Source: Kalmusia sp. IMI 367209
Taxonomy: Eukaryota; Ascomycota; Dothideomycetes; Pleosporales; Didymosphaeriaceae
Assembly (NCBI GenBank): GCA_027946365.1
Contig: JAPEUQ010000005.1
Location: 248,001-312,000 of the forward strand
Length of the DNA: 64,000 bases
Direction of reading: 5' to 3'
In this document: piece after piece, positions 37,241-48,858 of the stretch
Layout: each line of letters opens with the position of its first letter
Numbering within the stretch: the stretch's first letter is position 1
Notes under the pieces: generated by a model
The model's database searches: none
Told to the model about the DNA's origin: nothing
The model's input: the letters and a program-made list of their open reading frames with translations, nothing else
Made by a program: the position numbers and the translations under genes

Positions 37241-38875
37241 ATGACTAATAGCTCTCAGCCCGCGGGTCAAGGCCAGCTACAGGTGCTCGTCATTGGTGCT
37301 GGCCTCTGCGGACTTGGTGCCGCCATCTCCCTGCGTCTCGCAGGCCATCAGGTGACAGTCCTCGAGACTGTCCCTGTGCTCGAGGAGGTCGGTGCTGGCC
37401 TGCAAATCACTCCCAATGGAACCCGTCTCTTGCGGGCGTGGGGTGTCGACAAGCTGCTTCCGTCAGGAGCTATCGCTGCGCCCGTGTCCTTCGCTATGAA
37501 CCGCTTCGATGGACAGCCACTGGCGCAGCGAAAAGACTACGGTACTGAGGTTGAGGCCCGGAATGGCAGTCCGCTGTGGTGTCTGCATCGCGCGGATCTG
37601 CAAAGGTACGTAGATGGCTGTTGAAAACCAAGGAAGCCGTTGACGATTGGACAAGGGCCTTAGCCGAGCGGGCCGCGGCGCTCGGGGCAGTTATCCGTCT
37701 CGGGTGCGCCGTCTCAGATGTCAATGCAGACCGAGGTTTCGTCACACTGGCCAAGGGCGAGATCGTTCACGGGGATTTGGTATTCGCTGCAGACGGGCTA
37801 TGGTCGACCGCGCGTTCGGCCTTGTTTGACGCCGGAGAGGAGATTCCTCGGCCCCTACCCACAGGCGACCTTGCGTATCGCATCATCGTCGACCGCGACC
37901 AAGTCGATGATGAGGATATACGCAAGCGCTTCGAGAAACCCTCCATCAATCTTTGGGTGGGACCAGGCGTTCACGCCGTGGCGTACTCGGTACGTGGGGG
38001 TCGCTACCTTAACCTAGTGCTGCTGGTTCCCGACGACCTGCCATCGCATATCCCGAAAGCCGAGGGTGATTTGAATGAGATGCGGGCGCTCTTCGAGGGC
38101 TGGGATCCAGTGTAAGTGCTTACCTTGGTATCCTTGGTTGCCGTATGAACACGCATACCAAGCTTCCTATTCGATTACGGTAGGATTTCGCCTGTAGCTG
38201 ACACCAGATCGTATCTAGTTTGACGCGAATCTTGGACGAAACTGACAAGGTGCTGAAATGGCGTCTGCACTATCGTAAGCTATCTATGTTCTAGAAAACT
38301 TTCTGGGCGGTTCTAATATTTTGCCTCAGTGAACCCGCTCCCTCGATGGACTACTTCTAGCGGGAAGTTTGTCGTGGCGTAAGACTACAGCTCCGACTGT
38401 TGTCCATTCAGAACAATGTAGGCTAACTTACGCTAGCGGAGATTGCGCTCATCCCATGCTGCCTTACATGGCACAAGGAGCCAACTCTTCCTTGGAAGAT
38501 GCTGCCACTATCGGTGCTCTACTCTCTCATGTTCACCGAAAAGATCAGCTACCCAAGGCCTTGGCGCTGTACGATTCGATCCGACGACCACGTGTAGACC
38601 AGCTAGTGAGGGAGACGTTTCTACAGGGCATTGAGCACCATCTAGTGGATGGAGTGGAGCAACAAAAGCGGGACGAACGCCTCGCGCGCTCTATGATGGA
38701 AGAGTATGGGCCGGAGAGTGCAACTCCGTGGTATGTTCGCATAGCCGACCTATCGCAACCGCTCAATGTCCCATTGCTAACCCTAGACAGGACACATCCA
38801 AAGATTCAGCCATGGGTCTATCGCTATGATGCTTATGCCGAGGTAGAGGCAGAGGTTACTAAGAACCCTTTTTAA
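37241..38875 (+). CDS. FAD-dependent monooxygenase, salicylate-hydroxylase-like
   Basis: Six exons, 37241-37605, 37656-38111, 38219-38274, 38330-38378, 38437-38730 and 38791-38875, encode 434 residues. The N-terminal dinucleotide fold has GAGLCGLG (19-26). The second FAD contact GD is at 310-311 in AGDCAHPMLPYMAQGAN, a block typical of group A aromatic hydroxylases. These enzymes hydroxylate, sometimes with decarboxylation, aromatic acids using NAD(P)H and O2. Splicing out a 50-nt intron at 37606-37655 restores the family sequence ADLQRALAERA; without it the frame breaks. Introns and catalytic motifs are all canonical. The substrate is not determined. Confidence 0.88.
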
Positions 38876-41668
38876 GATTACATATCATTCCCGTCGCAGA
38901 AAGTTTCCATAGAATATATTGCTCGCCCCCCTAACACTGAACCTTGCATATCTTGCTGGCGATTCCCGTGTAGCTTCCCCAACAACTGCACACTTGCCAA
39001 GCCAGTGATTCACAGCACCACTCTGATAAGGCCTCCAACTCACTCTACAGCGTCATCAAACTGTTCATGCCGCCATAATGCATAAAGTTTTATGTACTGC
39101 ATGGTCATGTTTCGTTACGCGTCGACCTTGGGTGTCGTTGAGCCCGATATCTACGCGTCTGCTTGAACATCGAAGATCTCGCGGACTAGAGATGATGCTT
39201 GACCTACTGGCCGGTCCAGTCTGTATCTTTTGGTCCGTTATGGCATGTGCGCATCGGACGTTCTTGACGTCACTGAGGACATCAACAGTGAATTAGTGTC
39301 ACCCGCAGTCACCAAACGAGGGGCGTTAGGTAAAAATTACCAATCTATTAGCAACGGACCAAATACTGGACTCTTCTAAATCTCTACGATACCAAGAGAA
39401 AGGTTCGGAGACCAAGATCTTGGTTTCTTGTGATTGTAACATGACGTATATTTCTCTAGGGTGGCAATACTAATCTTTTGTCCGTAGGTATTGCACTGCT
39501 GCATGGTTCCGCTCCTAGTCTTATCGTGGTCTGAGGGCCTTGCTACTCTAGGAAATTTCTACGAGAACGTTGGTATCTACTTAAGACTATACAAAATGCT
39601 TAGATTAATTTTCGGGTTTAAAAGTAGGCAAAATTGTGCATGATAGATTTTTCTAGTGGAATCAAAACCATCAATGATCAGACTAGTATCTTGATAAAAG
39701 CACCATGAGCGATTTTCGATGCTGAGACGACAAGTCCGAGATCTACACATGAGGAAATATTATTCGAAGTGGTCGTTCTTGATTGGTTGCAGCGTCGCTA
39801 ATATACGGAACTGGGTTACGCAAACACGTTTTCGGAAAAAAAGCGACGATATAAGTAGAGTTCTGACATGCATACGAGCCACCCGCGGTTTTAGAGACCG
39901 AGGATAGAAAATCGACATATCCATGGGAGCTCGAATCATACAGCATATCTACATATGAGTGGAAGCTGCCTGTATCCAAGCATTGTACGATGTTCTTGTT
40001 CGATACTCTATGGTTCATTTAGCAGGATACGAAGGTCCTTGTTCAGGGGTAAGTGGCGTACTGCATGCCTATGAGTGGTACCGTTGTATCGGGTCGGAAC
40101 CAAACATGCCCTCTCCCCACGTTTATCCGCGTATACACTCGCTAGTACTTGATCATTTCGTCCGAACTCCTTCAAATCTGATTTCTCTTCTGCTATTGAG
40201 TGGATAACCTTCCCGCTTTGCCACATTCTGGAACACTGCCATATGTGAAGTAGACAAATCATCGGACCCGATATCAGCTCCCCGGACTTCCTAGGCGGCT
40301 GGCGTGGCAATGCTGCAGCACTCCAAAAATGGTCGGACCATCGAAGCGCCGAGACCGAGATTTACTTGGGTACCCACTCCCAAGCACAATGACTCTAAGT
40401 ACCATCTCACATACTGCGAAGACCGTGGCTGGGTCGTTTGAGATTACGGATGTATTGGTGTTCTGTAGCTCAAGGTAGCCCATGATTTTCCTCAACACAT
40501 GTATCTTCAGTATTATTTTGCGAAGACCGACAACCACTGCCCAGCCTAGGAAGTCGGACAACGTGGTGCAGATATCGTTGTCTACCTAGACTACTAATTT
40601 CGGGCGCCTGGGTCACTGACTTTGAGTATCAGGAGAATCACGAAGACCGAGGTACATTGTAGGAAGTATCAGAAACGTGACACCGAGATCGCTGCTTATA
40701 CAATCCACATCTCCCCATAATGTCTCAGCAACTGCGAACACCGTCATAGTATTGCTTGAGATCTCAGACTTTTGGTTCAGTTTGTTTTCTAAGCATCTAA
40801 ACAAGAATTTCCCGTTAAGTGCTTTTGATGCGAGAGCATCTATCCAAGGGTCCGGAGTGGCGAGATCTCGTTCACGGATGTCAGTACAGGACTGCCACAC
40901 TATCGCGCCGTCCGCCACCTACGTCTCTGCACTTCTCTCATATTGACATTCATGACGGGCCTCCATCACAACGATCATAAAGACCGATATGGTGTCGTCC
41001 GGGAGTTCGGATCTCGAATGTTACTGCGGCATCTTCTCGAACGATCTTAGTGTGAGATACCTTGTCAAGCATGGTTATCGGGGAGTTCCTACATGTTGAT
41101 CTTAGTGACTGAGCCTCTACTCAAGGATTTTAGTGGGGACTTCTGCCACATGTCCATGCTATACACCCCCCACGCATTGAGTTTATCTCCACAGGTTCCA
41201 TACCGCCCTGCATTACGGACCTCTGTCCCCAATCACAATTGCACAGACTGACACATTGTCATTCGAGGTTACGGATCTTGAGTGTTGTTGAGAAGTCCTT
41301 GTTCTAGGATCTTAGTGGAGAACTACCTCTCGATTAGAAGCTCGAACTTCCAATCACACAGAACCGTAGACACACACCTCAGCCTCCTATCTCTACGAAC
41401 TTCACACCATCGTACGTTACGGACAGTTCTCTGACCATGCGTTTGTTCGATGACTCTACATCCGTTAGGATTCCCCGCCACCTTCTTGACGACTCTGTAG
41501 ACCACGTTGTAGAGCTTATGGACTCTAGAATTTCGGGTCACCGGAGCCTCATCAAGATATAATACTCCTTCAGGATCGCAAATTGCTTTTACACAACACC
41601 TCAACAACACACCGACAGAACTCCTTTGTACAACTCTTCTGTAAAACACCATACTTCATACAGTCAGA
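38876..41668. other. Intergenic, 2.8 kb, with decayed repeats
   Basis: No supportable gene. The part from 40.3 to 41.35 kb holds diverged repeat units (listed separately). The rest shows no recognisable feature. Confidence 0.5.
40415..41328. repeat. Four diverged copies of a repeat unit, 240-320 bp apart
   Basis: Related cores occur near 40415-40475, 40730-40785, 40955-41062 and 41216-41328. The last two align over about 110 bp and share CGGATCT near the middle and GATCTTAGTG near the end. The first two share CTGCGAA-ACCGT followed by TTGAGAT. On the minus strand each core gives a peptide resembling S-x-x-TVFAV. The spacing is uneven and identity moderate, so this is an old tandem duplication or a degraded element. 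Confidence 0.55.
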
Positions 41669-42803
41669 ATGTCTGGTCCCACTATCACCCCTATGCCCCC
41701 TAATCTTCCCCTTTCCTCCCTCCGCACAATCGATATCCAAGCTCTCCGGGATGACTCTCCTGCCGAGAAAGCCAGGCTCCTCACCGCTGCCAAAGAAGAA
41801 GGTTTCTTCTACCTCGACTTCTCAAATCTCACCGAGTTCGAGAACTTCAAGGGGGTCATCGATGGCGTGTATGAGTTGGAGCAGGCACTATTTGGATTGA
41901 CGACAGAGGAGAAGCTTGAGTTTGATGTAGATGCTTTTGGACCGATGAAGTTGAACGGGTATAAGCCTATTGGGAGGAACCTTGGAGGTAAGATTGCACC
42001 TGAACTGCGAGACTTTGCGATATGATGCTGAATACACGATGTAGGTGTCGGCGGCAAGCGCGACGGCTTCGAGTCCTGGGCTGTAAGTTTCCAATAGTCA
42101 CTCCCCTCATTCCTTACTAACATATTCTCAGATCCCTAAAGACGGCGTCCTCTCCATTGGCAAAGCACCCTTTCCCCGCCCTGCCGTCCTAGACGCTCGC
42201 ATGGGGCTCCTAGACGCCTTCATGAAGTACATGCAGACCTTTACATCGACCATGCACAGCGCGCTTTCCGACACGCTCGGCATAGAAGGTGACAAGCGCC
42301 TTGAGCTCTTCCACCGCAACGAGCACTCCTCACCCTGCATTCTTCGCCTTCTCAAGTACCATGAACAGCCCGCCGCTGAGCGAGGCGCCGCACAAACGCC
42401 TCACACCGACCTGGGTAGCTTGACCGTTCTCTTCACCGCCCAGCCCGGTCTCCAAACGCTCCCTTACGGCGGCGCACCCGACGACTGGACCTTCGTCGCA
42501 CCCAAACCCAACTGTGCCATCGTCAACGTCGGTGACAGCCTGAGTATGATGACAGGCGGCAAATTGACGTCGAGCTTGCACCGCGTGGGGCCGCTACCGG
42601 GCCATGCGATGGCGACGCGGTACTCATTCGCGTATCTGCAGCGACCAGAGGAACACACTATTTTCCAAGTACCTGGGTCGATCGAAGAAGTGACAAGCGG
42701 CGAGTGGGTGAGGAGGAAGTTTGGAATGCTGCGGAAGAATACGTATGCGCATGATAAGCAATGGATTTTGACGGGTAGGCACCAGGAGGTTATTGCGCCT
42801 TGA
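41669..42803 (+). CDS. 2-oxoglutarate/Fe(II)-dependent oxygenase (isopenicillin-N-synthase-like)
   Basis: Three exons, 41669-41987, 42045-42082 and 42132-42803, encode 342 residues. The jelly-roll core carries the iron ligands His210 and Asp212 (PHTDLGSLTVL) and His269 (SSLHRVG), and the 2-oxoglutarate anchor Arg282-x-Ser284 (RYSFAYL). The N-terminal DIOX-type segment begins at about residue 18 (LRTIDIQALR) and includes EEGFFYLDF. Such enzymes hydroxylate, desaturate or cyclise small molecules in fungal metabolism. The substrate is unknown. It lies downstream of the CoA ligase/monooxygenase pair but is separated from it by 2.8 kb. Confidence 0.88.
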
Positions 42804-43733
42804 CTGGGGGGTCTAAAGGGTTACCTAGATCTCCTTCTTTTTCTTCTCTCTTTTGTGTAAAGATTTCTTGATTGATGAACATATGTCTTACTTGATAGAA
42901 TATCTTGCGATTTATGACTTTCTTTACAGGGCGAGGTGTAACGCATGATGACTCTTTGCGCAATGATACTATCTTAGTAGTCATTTGAATGATGGGGTCG
43001 CATGCTGTCTAACTTTGTTAATGAAAGAATACTGTTCGTTCTTAAGCGCGTGGGTCCTGTAGCGCAGACATATTTTTGCACCATATTCAATTTACGTGCG
43101 ATTAGCGGGTGTTCTCGTTGAACTAGAACCGAACATTGGTCTTAGCGGACAATTCTGATGGATACGCTCAACGCTCTGAAAATGGTCTTATCCGTTGCAA
43201 TATATGCAACAAAAGGAACGCTGTGCGGCATGGTTCGTTCTCCAGGAGTCTAGCATGCACAAATGGGAAAACGATCTACACCAGACCAAGACAATTGGAC
43301 GGCTGAACGCTAGGCATTTTTTTTGGTCTCCGATCGGCGCCATACCCCTGTGTCAGGCTGTACTGTCTCCGGAACGATATGCTTCACTGCAACCTCTAGC
43401 CTGGACGAGGAGATATTAGGTGTGCATGGCAATTTTTTCATTGGGTAATGGATGAAACTGGTGAGCGGGCTTGCACTAGGGTGGTTTTGATGACCGCCTT
43501 ATCCATATTGTACTGCAATCTGCAGCGCAGGTGAATGGGATACCTAAAACCTCCTTCTACCTCTTATAACCCTACATATACTCTACATCAGTATAAATCT
43601 CCTGATCTTTTCCCGACCGTGGTAGGCGAAGGAGACCACGTTGCGATCAAAGTCGATGTTAGCTTCGGATGCCATCCTCGGCGGAGGATATACCTGTGAG
43701 TCCAACTTCCGGAGATGGGTATGAACGTCAAAT
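42804..43733. other. Intergenic, 0.9 kb
   Basis: 3' flanks of two convergent genes. No gene, RNA or repeat recognised. Confidence 0.5.
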
Positions 43734-44912
43734 TCAAGCTCTACGCTTACTTGTACGGCTTCCGTCAGGTTCAAGATTCGTGTCATCGACTCCTGCATCT
43801 GCTCCGACCGTTGTGGCAGCATCGTGATCTTTCACTGCCGCGCTAGTCATCTTGCTCCTCTTCCGTTTGTGCTTACGCACTGCCTGTCGACCATCGTCCG
43901 CAGGTTGAGTAGCAGACGTAATCTCCATGGGGTTTATTCCATTTTCCGCTATGGTTAGCTTTTTCGACTTGCGCTTCGAGCTAACCTCAGCCCTTGCTGC
44001 CTCCACCAAAGCAGCATACTCTTCCGTCCGCTTCGTATGCTCTACCTTAGTCATAACTTTCCAATTCTCAGGTTTCTCAGCCGCTCTCCACTTGTTCCAA
44101 GGATCTTCATGCGTGACATTGCCAGTTAGGACCACGAAAGCACAGCTATTGTACAGCGTATGGACCGCCTGAACCGGCAGCCACTTCGGCTTGAGCTGTC
44201 CATGTTCTGTGAGCCAGTGCGCGACCTTGGCAGGCGTCTTGCACATGTGCCGGATATGTGGCTCGACGTAGATGGTGCGCTGATCCCAAAAGCTTAGTCC
44301 TTCGTCATTGATGATTTCAAATGAGTTCGAAGGGATGAAGGAGAATGGATATGTAGAAGGGCGCCGGCGGACATAGAAACCGTTTGAGGACAGTTCGAGG
44401 GTTTTGCTGTGGATTTCCTGGATTGCCTGCCGGAGAAGCGATTGAGTGGCTTGTGGCTTCAGAATTGCTATATTCGGATGCTCAAGGATTGCTGTGAGAT
44501 GGATATCTGCATCGCAATAATCAGCGACGTTGTACATCACTAAAGTATATAACCTACATTTCTCTTTAGTGTCGACTGCTCTGTACCGTTCTTGCAGCCA
44601 CCTTGCGCTAGATGGATTTTGATGAGCATAATCGGTAAATATCAATTCCACTCCAGCAGCTAATTGAGCCAGATAGTCAGACGGCATAGGCGTGGTGGTT
44701 GGTTTGGAGCTTTTGGAGACACCTTGCATGGCATCCACTTCCTGTTGTGGCGCGGGAGAGGTCGTGGCAGATTTGGTACTCGTCTTCTGCATAGCATGGA
44801 CGAGCGCATCGTCACTAGCCACTTCAATTGCGCCTGGATTATGCGACTTGTCAGGTTTGCGCTTTTGGATCTCCTTGACGCCCTTGAGCCGGAGAGCGCG
44901 GGGGACAAACAT
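43734..44912 (-). CDS. Conserved-looking protein of unknown function
   Basis: Single exon, 392 residues, ATG at 44912 (MFVPRALRLKGVKE). A polar, low-complexity segment (about 20-75) is followed by a globular region (80-290) rich in aromatic and His residues (YNVADYCDADIHLTAIL, HIRHMCKTPAKVAHWL, VHTLYNSCAFVVLTGNV). The C-terminus is highly basic with several possible nuclear signals (SKRKSKK, RKHKRKRSK, SKRRA). I do not recognise a named domain. The basic tails and the shared promoter with a Wbp11-type splicing factor suggest a nuclear or nucleolar role, which is inference. The alternative that the reading frame is chance is unlikely given its length and composition. Confidence 0.7.
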   Translation of the reverse strand: MFVPRALRLKGVKEIQKRKPDKSHNPGAIEVASDDALVHAMQKTSTKSATTSPAPQQEVDAMQGVSKSSKPTTTPMPSDYLAQLAAGVELIFTDYAHQNPSSARWLQERYRAVDTKEKCRLYTLVMYNVADYCDADIHLTAILEHPNIAILKPQATQSLLRQAIQEIHSKTLELSSNGFYVRRRPSTYPFSFIPSNSFEIINDEGLSFWDQRTIYVEPHIRHMCKTPAKVAHWLTEHGQLKPKWLPVQAVHTLYNSCAFVVLTGNVTHEDPWNKWRAAEKPENWKVMTKVEHTKRTEEYAALVEAARAEVSSKRKSKKLTIAENGINPMEITSATQPADDGRQAVRKHKRKRSKMTSAAVKDHDAATTVGADAGVDDTNLEPDGSRTSKRRA

Positions 44913-45182
44913 GATGGTCGCACCCTTTGCCCATTAGTATTGTATGGGAGCAGACCTTGATAAGAAGATCGTTTAGGCGAGTGCAGATCTGCAACGCGCT
45001 GAATCGCGCTGCGTCGTGAGTGGAAGCGTTTGTGACGCGTAGTCACGCTCCTGCTCCACTTTTACCTCTTTCAATGTCTTGGCGCCGCCGAACTTTAGCG
45101 TCGCCGTCACCACCATGGCATCTCTCGCCCACTGCCAACCCCACTCACTCCAGACTAGCTCTCAAACCATTCAACGCTCACA
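44913..45182. promoter_or_regulatory. Short bidirectional promoter
   Basis: 270 bp separate the start codons of the unknown nuclear-type protein and the Wbp11-like gene. A head-to-head spacing this small usually means shared control. Confidence 0.45.
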
Positions 45183-46109
45183 ATGGCGAAAGAGAAGAAC
45201 TTCAATCCAGTGCAAGCCGCTAAAAAGGCTGAAAAACAAAAACAACTCAAAAAGCAAAAAGCCCAACTCCAAACCCAGCGCACCGAGAAGCTCGCCCGCC
45301 GCAATCCCGTCCGTATCCAGCGCGACATCGACGCCCTCAAAGAAGCCGAGCAGGCCGGATCTCTAAGGCCACACGAACGTCAACGCCTATCAGAACTCGA
45401 GAAGGACCTTGCGGCAGTGAACAAAGCGAGATCTGCGCTTGGCGAGAAAGCGCCGCAATTCAAGCCTGAGCGGAGAGATGATGGTGGCGATAGAGGAGTT
45501 AGAGGTGGCCGGGGTGGACGTGGAGGTGGTGTGCTGGGTAAAAGGTCGAGAGATGGGGAGTGGAAAGGACGCGGTGGAGAGGACAGCAGCGATACGGATG
45601 CGGATGTGAAGGATATCCCAATGCCGCGAGATACGCCGCCGCCGATACCCCGACGATTCGGACGAGATGCACAGACTGAGGATGTGCCCCCCGAGGCGAA
45701 GAAGCCTACGCTTGTTTATGAAGCTGCACCGGAGGTGCGCGATCTTAGGAAAGAGGCTACGCGGTTTATGCCTGCGGCGGTAGCACAGAAAATGAAGCTA
45801 GCGAAGGGGGAGGGGAGGCTATTGGAGCCCGAGGAGTTTGATAAGTTACAGAAGGAGGGATATATGAACACTAAGCGAGAGGGTCAAGATGAAACCGAGG
45901 TAGACCCAGAGCTGGATCAGTTTCTACAGGTACAGGGCGCGAATGAAGCTGCGGAGAAAGCAACGGAAGCAGCAGTACAAGAAGCGGAATATGCGATGAT
46001 GGAGGCTGAGGGCAGAGGGGAGATATCTAGTCTTGAGGCTGAGAAGAGGGTTGCCGAGAACAAGCTACGGCATGTGGAGATTGAGGAGGTGGATGATGAG
46101 GATTATTAA
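45183..46109 (+). CDS. Wbp11/Saf1-type splicing-associated protein
   Basis: Single exon, 308 residues, ATG in a strong context (CACAATGG). The N-terminus KNFNPVQAAKKAEKQKQLKKQK is the hallmark of the Wbp11 family, followed by ARRNPVRIQRDIDALKEAE. The middle has an RGG-rich patch (about 107-120) and a proline motif PPPIPRR that could bind WW or SH3 domains. The C-terminal half is charged and probably coiled-coil (about 240-300), ending in an acidic tail. Human WBP11 acts in pre-mRNA splicing and activates Prp19-linked steps; yeast Saf1/fungal relatives are less studied. It is shorter than animal WBP11, as expected for fungi. Confidence 0.8.
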   Translation: MAKEKNFNPVQAAKKAEKQKQLKKQKAQLQTQRTEKLARRNPVRIQRDIDALKEAEQAGSLRPHERQRLSELEKDLAAVNKARSALGEKAPQFKPERRDDGGDRGVRGGRGGRGGGVLGKRSRDGEWKGRGGEDSSDTDADVKDIPMPRDTPPPIPRRFGRDAQTEDVPPEAKKPTLVYEAAPEVRDLRKEATRFMPAAVAQKMKLAKGEGRLLEPEEFDKLQKEGYMNTKREGQDETEVDPELDQFLQVQGANEAAEKATEAAVQEAEYAMMEAEGRGEISSLEAEKRVAENKLRHVEIEEVDDEDY

Positions 46110-46601
46110 ACTATGATACCCAGCATTTAAAATTGATGCTCTCGAACTTGGTGGTTTGTAGAAGTAATAACGATTATTGTGAAATCTCGCATGGACGATA
46201 TACGTCCATCCCAGTGTGGCGAGATGCCCGCCTTGATAAGACGTAGTAACAATAACATGTATAAGAATAAGATAATCACCTGTAAAGTTATAACCCATTA
46301 AACATCAATTCTATCAATCAAGAATGTGTTTCTGTGGTGACTTCAGGACGCCAGCTTGTTTGGTGGATGAATTTATCCACTCAGGGACTGGATCCTGTAT
46401 GCTCAGTCCGAAAGCGGATTAGCTGTAACTTATTGCTGCCTGACGCTGGCTTTCTGATGGCAATGCGCGAGTCGCACCAGCCATCAACAGTGATATATCA
46501 AAATTTAGGGATAAACCTCTATTCAGCGACAGAAGAGGCAAGATTACCGTTGACATTAGCTCGTGCGATATCTCCTCGTCTTGGAGCTTCATAAGGCTGA
46601 G
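46110..46601. other. Intergenic, 0.5 kb
   Basis: Upstream of the deaminase-fold gene. The plus-strand frame at 46334-46594 may be a 5' exon of that gene, but I could not place a convincing splice. Confidence 0.4.
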
Positions 46602-48858
46602 ATGGGAAGCATTTGGCAGCTAGCTAATATCGAGGAACTCGAATTTGCTGCGACAGCTACTCTTCTCGCTATTAGAGCGAAACAGAAATCGCTCTCTGTA
46701 ACCGAGCAGCCTGATATCGAGTTCAGCGATGAAAGTGAACCCGAATACGATCAAGATGAGGAGTACACCACCTCAGTACCAACAGCCCGGTGGACCACGA
46801 GTTTTCGAGATGCGCTCATAAACAAGTTTTTAGATCGATTAGGGGAAGTTTTCTCTCGCGAGAAATCCTCCTTTCAACACGGCAGCCGTCAAGGCTCGAA
46901 ACATGTTGCAGCAACGGCCTGGATTGGATCAAACACTAAGTCTCCGCTCACTATCATCTTGGCGAAGAATGAGGGTCTGGACGATCGTGATCGGAAAATG
47001 TCATCTCAACTCCAGCTATGGCTCCGGACTGTTGCGGCAACTGGTCGACATCCGTCGGTACTAGCTGACATCCTCTGGATTAGAGATGTTGGGCTTGTCG
47101 AATATTCCCGTAGCCGACTGTGGTACTATATATCACAGATCAATCAACTAGATCAATATATTAGTACACTAGCAGCACGATCAGTTATTTACGGTCCCGT
47201 GATCACCTGTCTTCAGTGTCTCTGCCAGAACGCTACAACGGATTCGACAGTACGGCAGCTCAGCGATATTGTGAATGTGGCATATATATTGCGTTATGCT
47301 TGGAAGGACCTCCGAGCTAACGTAGAGCACATGAAGGCATTACGAAGCATAAATATGCTTGGACGACTGCGAGCAGCATACGAATGCTTCAAGTCTGTTG
47401 CGCTTACTTTTGAAGAGATGTCAGCTTTGGAGATGAGGCCTACAATTATTCATCAGCCTATAGAGATGAACGTGAATCTATTCCGGAAGTACCTTCAAAA
47501 GCTTTCCAGAGAGTTTCAACTGCCTAAGGGCCTCCTCAAGAACAATGCTGCCCAGAAGTACACGGCAGCATCGCGACTATACATCCACGCAGAGATGCAA
47601 ATATTGGTGAGCCTAGCGACGAATGCTGACTGGCACCGGCGAGCCCATCAGTACATTGGCATTAGCAGGAAGCCCTGCTTCTTGTGCGACCAAATACTGC
47701 AAAACTACAGCAGACTCTCCCTGAAAGGTGCCAGGCAACCTGCTTTCAAGGCGCGCCGGTCCCATGGGAAAGTCTATCCGCTCTGGACACTGCCTCACGG
47801 CGTGATTGTACCATCCGTCGCTAGTCTAGCCATGTCAACAGCTGCAACCCACGCGTATCACCAAATTCAGCAACATTTGCAATATACGCCGACCCTACAG
47901 GCTGCAATTGCAGAGTCATCGGCGGGTGTTACCGATTTAACCTCAGTCTCTGGTAGATACACGGCGATTAGAAAGCAGCACTTAGCGAATCAGCGGACAT
48001 GGACCTCATCGAAAATCATAGGTGAAAATGAAGAACCAATCACCCTTGGACGGAAGATCAAATCAGTTCGAGTTGGACTCCTACCAGCAGATGGTTCGAA
48101 GCCGAGATTGATCCCGGTCAACTTCCATACCTTGCCAGAGAGAGCAGATTGTAGGATCCGAGAGAGCGGATTCGATTCTGTGCCAGATTTCCATGAATCT
48201 TGGAGTGAATGTCAGTTTGAGAGGCGATATCGGATTCTTACTCTTCAAAATCAACCCATCAAGGAATTAGAAGGCGACTATCGGGTCTACTGGAATGAGA
48301 ACAACGAGCTCCCTGAGAACGAGAACATCAAAAATCTTCTAGGTATCAGAAAAGTCGATTCTATCAGACGATTCTGGTACGGCGACATTTTCATTGTGCG
48401 CTTCTCAGAGCATCCTGAAACATTTGCTTATGATGTTCATGACGCACCCACTACCATCCTTCAATGTCAACACATAGAGACATTATTCAAAGACATGTGG
48501 AAGAATAAGTTCCTCGAGACTGAATTAGACGGCGACCTCCACTTTGGAACGCGCCAAGAAAAGATAGAAGCAGACAAAGATATCATTTATGGAAGAATGT
48601 TAGTATGCCGACTCTATCATGAGCTCACAGAGCTAAAAGTATCATTCTAGGACATCTATAGAACAGGACGTATTAAGTCGTTTGCCACCTGGTACTCTCG
48701 AGTATCTTGCAATCACAGCTTGCGATGATGGCGCGATAGGAGACGTCAGCATCGACGACGACCCTCACAATCCAACCATGTTGCGAATCAAGACTATGAT
48801 GAGAGAGACTGCTTTGGACTCAATGGGTTGGGCAGGATTCCACAGTTCCCAATTATGA
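46602..48858 (+). CDS. OTT_1508-like deaminase-fold protein
   Basis: Exon 1 46602-48598; exon 2 48651-48858; 734 residues. The 52-nt intron (donor GTTAGT, acceptor TTCTAG) removes a stop at 48648 and joins a downstream frame open for 68 codons. The zinc site of the cytidine-deaminase fold is clear: HAE at 329-331 (YIHAEMQ) and PCFLC at 358-362 (His329, catalytic Glu331, Cys359, Cys362). This spacing and the YIGIS-KPCFLC block match the fungal OTT_1508-like family, which comparative work on deaminases (Iyer and Aravind group) relates to bacterial toxin-type deaminases. An acidic region (50-70) precedes a long helical region (80-320); the C-terminal 250 residues are unassigned. The substrate is unknown. 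I start at the first ATG; an upstream exon is possible. Confidence 0.78.

Noticed and set aside
37606..37655. Apparent frame break in the FAD monooxygenase after ADLQR
   Set aside because: A 50-nt intron (GTACGT to ACAAG) restores the family sequence, so the gene is not broken.
48599..48650. Apparent frameshift near the end of the deaminase-fold gene
   Set aside because: A 52-nt intron with GTTAGT donor and TTCTAG acceptor removes the stop and joins the open downstream frame exactly in phase.
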